From assembly GCA_016777395.1 (NCBI GenBank), contig JADHRO010000003.1, positions 1-27,188 on the forward strand: DNA of 27,188 nucleotides. Direction: 5' to 3'. Below, piece after piece: positions 22,716 through 27,188 of the stretch (the stretch's first letter is position 1; every line of letters starts with the position of its first letter). The translations under genes were made by a program, and so were the position numbers. The notes under the pieces were generated by a model that did not search any database, had not been told where the DNA came from, and saw nothing but the letters and a program-made list of their open reading frames with translations. This stretch comes from Chitinophagales bacterium (GTDB lineage: Bacteria; Bacteroidota; Bacteroidia; Chitinophagales; UBA8649).

Positions 22716-23452
22716 ATTTTAAGTAGATTTCTGGACTCTATCCAAGCTTCACTTTTGTCCTCTAAGCGAATTTTTGTCCAATCATCAACACTGTCTAGCA
22801 ATTCTACTTTAAGGCCTTCATATGCTATCCTTAGCTCTTGATCTGATGCATTTGGCCCGGTCCTTAACTGCGCTTCTTCACTAATGATAATGGCATCGTG
22901 ATAAGCAATTTGAAGCTTGTTATTTTGAACCGCTAAAAAAACATGCGCTAAGCATAGCAAGGTGGTCAGCCATGCAAAAGCACTAAAAATGGTTTTTTTT
23001 ATCAATCGGTTCAAGACAAAAAAACCTATACCCAACCAAGCAAAGCACACGGCCCAAATAGCCCAAGAATTCGTAGACTGATAAGTAAGTAATTGTTGCC
23101 ACCACTGAACAAAAATCAACTTAGGTAAGGGTTCTATTTGATGGTTACTTTTTAAATATGCCAATTGTAAATTATGTTTGGCTTTGGGGTTGGTGGGATC
23201 CAATTTTAGTGCTTTTTCAAAATATAAAATACTCAAACCCAGTTCATCCATCCGATAATATGCATTCGCCATATTAAAGTATACCTCCACCAGATTAGTG
23301 CTAGTTTCTAAAATCACTGCATACTTAGAAATAGCTTCGTTATAATTACCTCCTTCATAAGCTATATTAGCTTCGCTAAAGAGTTTTTCTGAAGCTAAAA
23401 CACTTCCCGCATTAAGCAAGAGAATTAGGATGATATGTTTAAGTAATTTCAC
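22712..23452 (-). CDS. batE: BatE-like TPR and SH3-domain membrane protein
   Basis: Last gene of the bat (Bacteroides aerotolerance) operon. The 246-residue protein has a signal peptide (1-20), about two TPR repeats (21-100; FSEANIAYEGGNYNEAISKY and VYFNMANAYYRMDELGLSILYFEKAL), two transmembrane helices (130-149 and 155-174) and a C-terminal bacterial SH3-like domain (about 185-246, AQLRTGPNASDQ ... DDWTKIRLEDKSEAWI). This order is that of BatE. The start overlaps the batD coding region by 14 bases, so translation is coupled. Bat proteins are reported to form an envelope complex that helps cope with oxidative stress; the molecular mechanism is not settled. Confidence 0.88.
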   Translation of the reverse strand: MKLLKHIILILLLNAGSVLASEKLFSEANIAYEGGNYNEAISKYAVILETSTNLVEVYFNMANAYYRMDELGLSILYFEKALKLDPTNPKAKHNLQLAYLKSNHQIEPLPKLIFVQWWQQLLTYQSTNSWAIWAVCFAWLGIGFFVLNRLIKKTIFSAFAWLTTLLCLAHVFLAVQNNKLQIAYHDAIIISEEAQLRTGPNASDQELRIAYEGLKVELLDSVDDWTKIRLEDKSEAWIESRNLLKI

Positions 23453-25253
23453 TTTCTATATTTACAATCCAAGTGATAGCCGTGTCATAGTCTTCTTGCA
23501 TTTTACCAAAAGATTGAGGACTATATAAAGCTTCTTCTGCGTTATTCAATACCTGTTTAAACTGTTCGCCCAAGTGCGCACTTATATCTTTTTTCTTGAA
23601 TCTTTCCAAAACAAATTCCCGATTCAAATCTGCTTGTTCGATATTTAACTTGTCACCAACATATCCGTTAAAGGCATTAAATATTTCTTTGTAAAAGGCC
23701 TGTTGGTCTTGTCCATCTAAAAATTGTTTAGCCTTGATTAAGCGCTTCTTAGCTTCTTGAGAAGCACGCTTATTTTTAAGTGCTATTAAATCTGGCTTAA
23801 ACTCTTGCTTCATGCGCAATCCTAGAATAAACAGAAAAAATAGCATAAATGGGCTTGTCAAACCAAATTTATATTTCCAAGAATTATAAAAACTGCTCTC
23901 ATCACCCAAATCCGCATACCTTAAATATATATCTTGAAGTTCATATGGATTCGAATCACTCTTTTCCACCTCAATTTGATCCTCGGCCAATGCAGGAGCA
24001 TCGCCGCTTACACTAATTTCAAAAGACCCTGATTTTAGTGTTTTATAGCTGTCATCTTTGGTATCAAAATATGAAAAACTTAGTGCTGGGATTTTATAAC
24101 TTCCTGGGTACTGAGGCACCAAAATATAATCATAAGTTTTAGATCCATTAACCCAGTTTGATTTTTTAGATATATTTTCACTCGTTGCTGGATCATATAC
24201 CTCCAATTGTCTTGGAAAATCGATTGTTGGTTCTTGTATGGACATTATGTTGCCCGCACCGCTGATAGTAGCTTTGTAATGAATGGGACTGCCAAGTTTT
24301 ACCTCAGCTGAATCAATTGATGTATTTATTTTAAAATTTCCAACTGCCCCAATAAAATCACTTGGTTTATTTTCAAGCGGTAAAGCTTGAACATCAATGA
24401 GCAATGAATTGCTCGCATAGTTATACTCCACCTGCTCATATTGCATCGTTTGAATGCGCATCCCCCAATAGTTGACCTCTTTGGGAACAGGGATAAGCAA
24501 TATAGAGGTCATTTCTACAGATTCAATAGCATGCTTACCTTCTTTTAATGGAAACAAAGCATATTTACCCACTAAAAAAGTCTGATACTGAACACCACCA
24601 TATTCTTCAATCTGGGCTTCGTTATTAGTAATTTCTATTTCTTGTTTCCAAAATCCTTTAAACTCCGGATAAGCTGTCACCTGGGAGCCATTGGTGTTTA
24701 TCCGCTGGTAAAGCTTTGCATAAACGAATATTTGTTCACCCACATATGGTTTAGAATGATCAGTATATAACCGGACGAATAAGTTCTCCTTTGCTTGCTG
24801 TTTCCAATCATCTTGATTAACTGCAGGGTTTGGTGAGTTTTGATTCTGCTGCGTGCCATTTTGATTTATAATTGCTTGTTTAGCGGCTTGAATATCTACC
24901 TCAATTTCGTCTGTATACCACGGTTTACCATCTATAACAACCGATGCTTTTCCAATAAGTAGAACCCCTTCCTTCAAAGGACGTAAATAGTAATAAAGAC
25001 TTAATGAATTTGTAATCTTACCATTAATATTTTGATAGCTTCTGCTTTGATTAGGGCCGCTTAAAACCTGAAATCCATCAAAACTTGGTGCTTTAAAATT
25101 GGATGCATCAGCATTTTCTATCACAAAAACTACCTTATAATCTTTTCCCAAAGTACATGATTTTGCACCTTGAGCATAAAATTTTGCCTGACCAGATACA
25201 TGTGTCACCCAAACCGTTATTAGTAAAAATAATATGTACTTCACATGAGTCAT
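23439..25253 (-). CDS. batD: BatD family protein (oxygen tolerance)
   Basis: A 604-residue exported, membrane-anchored protein. It has a signal peptide (about 1-21), a long beta-rich periplasmic part with several immunoglobulin-like domains (about 25-415; motifs GSPIHYKATISGAGN at 321-335 and LVPQYPGSYKIPALSF at 378-393 are typical of BatD), one transmembrane helix (463-480) and a cytoplasmic tail of about 120 residues rich in Lys and Gln. A low-complexity N/Q stretch (about 126-155) splits the first domain. The start overlaps the batC stop by one base (TAATG). BatD proteins are thought to pair with the von Willebrand factor A proteins of the same operon in the envelope; the exact role is unknown. 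Confidence 0.92.
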   Translation of the reverse strand: MTHVKYILFLLITVWVTHVSGQAKFYAQGAKSCTLGKDYKVVFVIENADASNFKAPSFDGFQVLSGPNQSRSYQNINGKITNSLSLYYYLRPLKEGVLLIGKASVVIDGKPWYTDEIEVDIQAAKQAIINQNGTQQNQNSPNPAVNQDDWKQQAKENLFVRLYTDHSKPYVGEQIFVYAKLYQRINTNGSQVTAYPEFKGFWKQEIEITNNEAQIEEYGGVQYQTFLVGKYALFPLKEGKHAIESVEMTSILLIPVPKEVNYWGMRIQTMQYEQVEYNYASNSLLIDVQALPLENKPSDFIGAVGNFKINTSIDSAEVKLGSPIHYKATISGAGNIMSIQEPTIDFPRQLEVYDPATSENISKKSNWVNGSKTYDYILVPQYPGSYKIPALSFSYFDTKDDSYKTLKSGSFEISVSGDAPALAEDQIEVEKSDSNPYELQDIYLRYADLGDESSFYNSWKYKFGLTSPFMLFFLFILGLRMKQEFKPDLIALKNKRASQEAKKRLIKAKQFLDGQDQQAFYKEIFNAFNGYVGDKLNIEQADLNREFVLERFKKKDISAHLGEQFKQVLNNAEEALYSPQSFGKMQEDYDTAITWIVNIESEIT

Positions 25254-26041
25254 TACCAGTCTTTTTCTATGCTGATATTTATCGGCTCTCCTTCAGGCTC
25301 ATCTAACTTTTCTTGCAATTTACCTTCTTCATTTTCCAACATTTTAAGAATTTGGTCTGCCTGCTCCTTACTCAACTGCCCCTCTTTAGGCTTTGGTTCT
25401 TCCTTTTCTTGCTCATCTTCCCCCTCCTGTGGCTCGTCTTTCTCCTCTGGCTTTGAATCATCTTTGGATTCATTCTCCTCATCCCCCTCTTGCTGATCCT
25501 GATTTTCTTGTTGATCGTCCTCTTCTTGGTCGTTTTCTTCTTGATTCTCGTCTTGATTCTGCTCTTCTTGGTCTTGTTCTTGATTATCCTGCTCCTGCTT
25601 TTCCTGCTCTTGTTGCTCCCTTAGTTTCTGTTGAGCATAAGCGAGATTATATTTTGTATCCATATCATCTGGCACTAGTTTTAAGGCCTCTTTATAAGAT
25701 TCTATGCTTTGCTCATATTCCTTTTTACTTAAAAAACTATTTCCTAAATTATGGTAGGCATGTGCCTTATCCTTCTTGTCTTGAAAGCTATCCACCGCTT
25801 TTTGAAATCTTGAAATAGCATTATCATAACTTCCTGCTTGATACTTTGAACTCCCCAGGTTATATTCGGCTACACCCAAAGCAGGATTCTTGTCTAAGGC
25901 CTTACGATAAGCAACCTCCGCTTCCGTATATTCGGCGGTCTCAAACTTTTTATTTCCTTGTTTCACCAATTGGTAGGTGCTTTGAGACCAAACCAATCCC
26001 ATGAAAAGAGTAAATGTCGATATGAATAATAATTTTTTCAT
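25253..26041 (-). CDS. batC: BatC-like TPR protein with acidic low-complexity tail
   Basis: A 262-residue exported protein: signal peptide to about residue 20 (LVWSQ), then TPR repeats (about 21-135; AEYNLGSSKYQAGSYDNAISRFQKAV and AYHNLGNSFLSKKEYEQSIESYKEAL are clear) for protein binding. Residues 141-224 are almost only Glu, Gln, Asp, Asn and Lys and must be disordered and highly acidic. The last about 35 residues (LSKEQADQILKMLENEE ... IEKDW) are ordered again, with an ending common in Bacteroidota BatC. The start codon directly abuts the batB stop (TAA ATG) and the stop overlaps the batD start, so the three are translated from one mRNA. Confidence 0.9.
   Translation of the reverse strand: MKKLLFISTFTLFMGLVWSQSTYQLVKQGNKKFETAEYTEAEVAYRKALDKNPALGVAEYNLGSSKYQAGSYDNAISRFQKAVDSFQDKKDKAHAYHNLGNSFLSKKEYEQSIESYKEALKLVPDDMDTKYNLAYAQQKLREQQEQEKQEQDNQEQDQEEQNQDENQEENDQEEDDQQENQDQQEGDEENESKDDSKPEEKDEPQEGEDEQEKEEPKPKEGQLSKEQADQILKMLENEEGKLQEKLDEPEGEPINISIEKDW
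25370..25621 (-). repeat. Low-complexity acidic/glutamine tract inside batC
   Basis: It encodes residues 141-224 of BatC. On the coding strand it is a long run of imperfect GAA/GAG/CAA/GAT/AAT codons, so one strand is strongly purine rich. Such tracts change length easily by slippage. The reading frame stays open throughout and the conserved C-terminus follows in frame. Confidence 0.75.
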
Positions 26042-27043
26042 TTACCAAGACAAGTATGTTGATTTTCTCTCACTAAGAATAAATTCTAAACATAGCCCAA
26101 TAAACCCAATCAGCAAAAATATTGGAAACTGATTCTTGAAGCTTGTGTAAACTTTCTCATCAATCATCCTTCCTTCCTGTCCATTTAGGACTACCAATAT
26201 ATCATCATATATTTCAGTAGATGCAGCATTTAAATATTTTCCACCACCTATGTCCGCAAGGTTTTTTAACATTTCTTCGTTTAATTGTGTGGTCACAACA
26301 TTTCCCGAATTATCCATTTTAAAATTTCCTCGATCATCTAAAGGTATTTTCGCAGCTTGAGATGTACCAACGCCGATAGTATGAATAACAATCCCTAATT
26401 CTTGTGCTTCTTTTGCAAGATTTTCAGCATCCCCATCATGATTTTCTCCATCTGACAATATGACTAATGATTGATATCCCTCTGAATTATCATCATAGGA
26501 ATCGATAGCCAATTGAATGGCTTCCGAAATAGCCGTTCCTTGTCTTGGGACCATATCTGTATCAACTGTTTTAAGATACATTTTTGCTCCTGAATAATCC
26601 ACTGTAATGGGCATTTGAAGGTAAGCATTCCCAGCAAAGACAATCAATCCAATCCTATCATTACTCATTTCTTCGATTACTTTAGAAACTATTTGCTTGG
26701 CCTTAAGCATACGGCTAGGGACAATGTCTTGTGCATTCATTGACTTGGAAACATCTAAAGCAAAAATGACGTCGATACCTTCTCTTGTTACATTTTCAAA
26801 CTTGGTGCCGAGTAGCGGGTTGGCCCAAGCTATCACTAAGGAGATGAAGGCCAGAATCATCAATGCAAACTTAAGGTACTTTCGTCCTACATTACTGGTA
26901 TTAACAAGTTTTTGAATCAGCCGCTGCTTTCCAGCAAGCGCTAAAAACCGCTTCCTTCGAATCAAAAAAATAACAAAGAAAAAAAGCAAAAATATGCTCA
27001 AAATCAATGCCCATAAATGAACGCTATGTGCTAACTTCAACAT
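26042..27043 (-). CDS. batB: BatB-like von Willebrand factor A membrane protein
   Basis: A 333-residue protein with two N-terminal transmembrane helices (about 9-27 and 57-75), a VWA domain (about 88-285) and a C-terminal helix (about 306-323). The metal-ion-dependent adhesion site is complete: DVSKS (97-101), Thr170 in RQGTAIS and Asp198 in LSDGE. DVSKSMNAQDI is the spelling typical of BatB; BatA usually has a different residue after the serine, so this is called BatB, though the two are close paralogues. It is the first gene of the operon batB-C-D-E, with a TATTTTTG promoter element 7 bases before its ATG. batA and moxR, normally upstream, are not adjacent; a RidA gene lies there instead. 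Confidence 0.9.
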   Translation of the reverse strand: MLKLAHSVHLWALILSIFLLFFFVIFLIRRKRFLALAGKQRLIQKLVNTSNVGRKYLKFALMILAFISLVIAWANPLLGTKFENVTREGIDVIFALDVSKSMNAQDIVPSRMLKAKQIVSKVIEEMSNDRIGLIVFAGNAYLQMPITVDYSGAKMYLKTVDTDMVPRQGTAISEAIQLAIDSYDDNSEGYQSLVILSDGENHDGDAENLAKEAQELGIVIHTIGVGTSQAAKIPLDDRGNFKMDNSGNVVTTQLNEEMLKNLADIGGGKYLNAASTEIYDDILVVLNGQEGRMIDEKVYTSFKNQFPIFLLIGFIGLCLEFILSERKSTYLSW

Positions 27044-27050
27044 TATTGGT

Positions 27051-27058
27051 CAAAAATA
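27051..27058 (-). promoter_or_regulatory. Putative -7 element TATTTTTG of the bat operon
   Basis: It matches TAnnTTTG in the 78-base gap between the RidA stop and batB, 7 bases before the batB ATG. It supports batB as the first gene of its transcript. Confidence 0.45.
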
Positions 27059-27121
27059 GAAAAGGTCGCATTCATTTAAAATACTGACTACTTAATTTAA
27101 AGAATTTTAACTAGTCTTTTA

Positions 27122-27187
27122 TTAAAAACTAGCAATGGCTGAAATTTCTACATTGACATCTTTGGGTAAACGAGAGACTTGAACAGT
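27122..27187 (-). CDS. ridA: RidA family enamine/imine deaminase, C-terminal end only
   Basis: The last 21 codons and stop of a gene cut by the right edge of the window. The visible peptide TVQVSRLPKDVNVEISAIA followed by SF matches the conserved C-terminus of RidA (YjgF/UK114) proteins, which end in a V-x-V-x-x-LPKDVxVEIxAIA pattern. RidA hydrolyses reactive enamine/imine intermediates such as 2-aminoacrylate made by PLP enzymes. Its active-site arginine would lie outside the window or just at the edge (the R of SRLPKD). A CTAGT/ACTAG stem with a bulge (27111-27132) overlaps the stop and might help end the transcript, but it has no good T tract. Confidence 0.75.
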   Translation of the reverse strand, partial: TVQVSRLPKDVNVEISAIASF

Positions 27188-27188
27188 T

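Noticed and set aside
25393..25818. 141-residue proline/leucine-rich open frame on the + strand, opposite batC
   Set aside because: It is a by-product of the purine-rich acidic tract of batC, whose complement lacks stops. Its composition is unlike a real protein and it has no promoter motif.

Overview
The window reads as chromosomal DNA of a member of the Bacteroidota, most likely a Flavobacteriales-type bacterium; genus cannot be told. The signs are A+T-rich DNA, many short lipoprotein signal peptides ending in a cysteine followed by K, E or S, repeated use of the Bacteroidota promoter element TAnnTTTG just upstream of genes, almost no Shine-Dalgarno sequences, and marker families of the phylum (DUF4270, DUF5684, Bat proteins, a cyclophilin-FKBP fusion lipoprotein, a split MetH). 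There are 26 protein genes, one of them cut by the right edge. I see no tRNA, rRNA, CRISPR array, insertion sequence or prophage, and no gene-free stretch above 300 bases (the longest is about 236 bases, between recO and metF).

Layout. 1-2179: protein repair methyltransferase pcm and tyrS on the + strand. 2230-6431: on the - strand an alkylglycerol-monooxygenase-like membrane hydroxylase, then, behind a strong terminator, a protein-folding/nucleotide group (nrnA, an FKBP lipoprotein, a cyclophilin-FKBP fusion lipoprotein). 6521-7736: ndk with its terminator, a tiny lipoprotein and a DUF5684 membrane protein, all +. 7761-11676: a compact - strand operon, GT5-like protein, DUF4270 lipoprotein, glmS, linking an apparently non-catalytic glycogen-synthase-like domain to amino-sugar synthesis. 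11858-16321: comF, a beta-helix lipoprotein and a multi-pass membrane patatin, all +. 16329-19586: Gfo/Idh oxidoreductase, lipoprotein and polyprenyl-phosphate sugar transferase on -, likely envelope polysaccharide work. 19724-22715: recO and metF (-) and the homocysteine-binding half of methionine synthase (+), divergent from metF. 22712-27043: a four-gene bat operon (batB-C-D-E) on -, with its own promoter. At the right edge is the C-terminal end of a RidA family gene.

Most of this is housekeeping and envelope biology, and I do not see an obvious new defence or mobile system. The observations most worth checking are: (1) a set of genes whose start codon lies only 4-10 nt after the TAnnTTTG element, three of them exactly 4 nt, suggesting leaderless or near-leaderless mRNAs; (2) the glmS-linked, GT5-only glycogen-synthase-like protein lacking the KxGG substrate loop; (3) the membrane-anchored patatin; (4) a bat operon that starts at batB without an adjacent batA or moxR.
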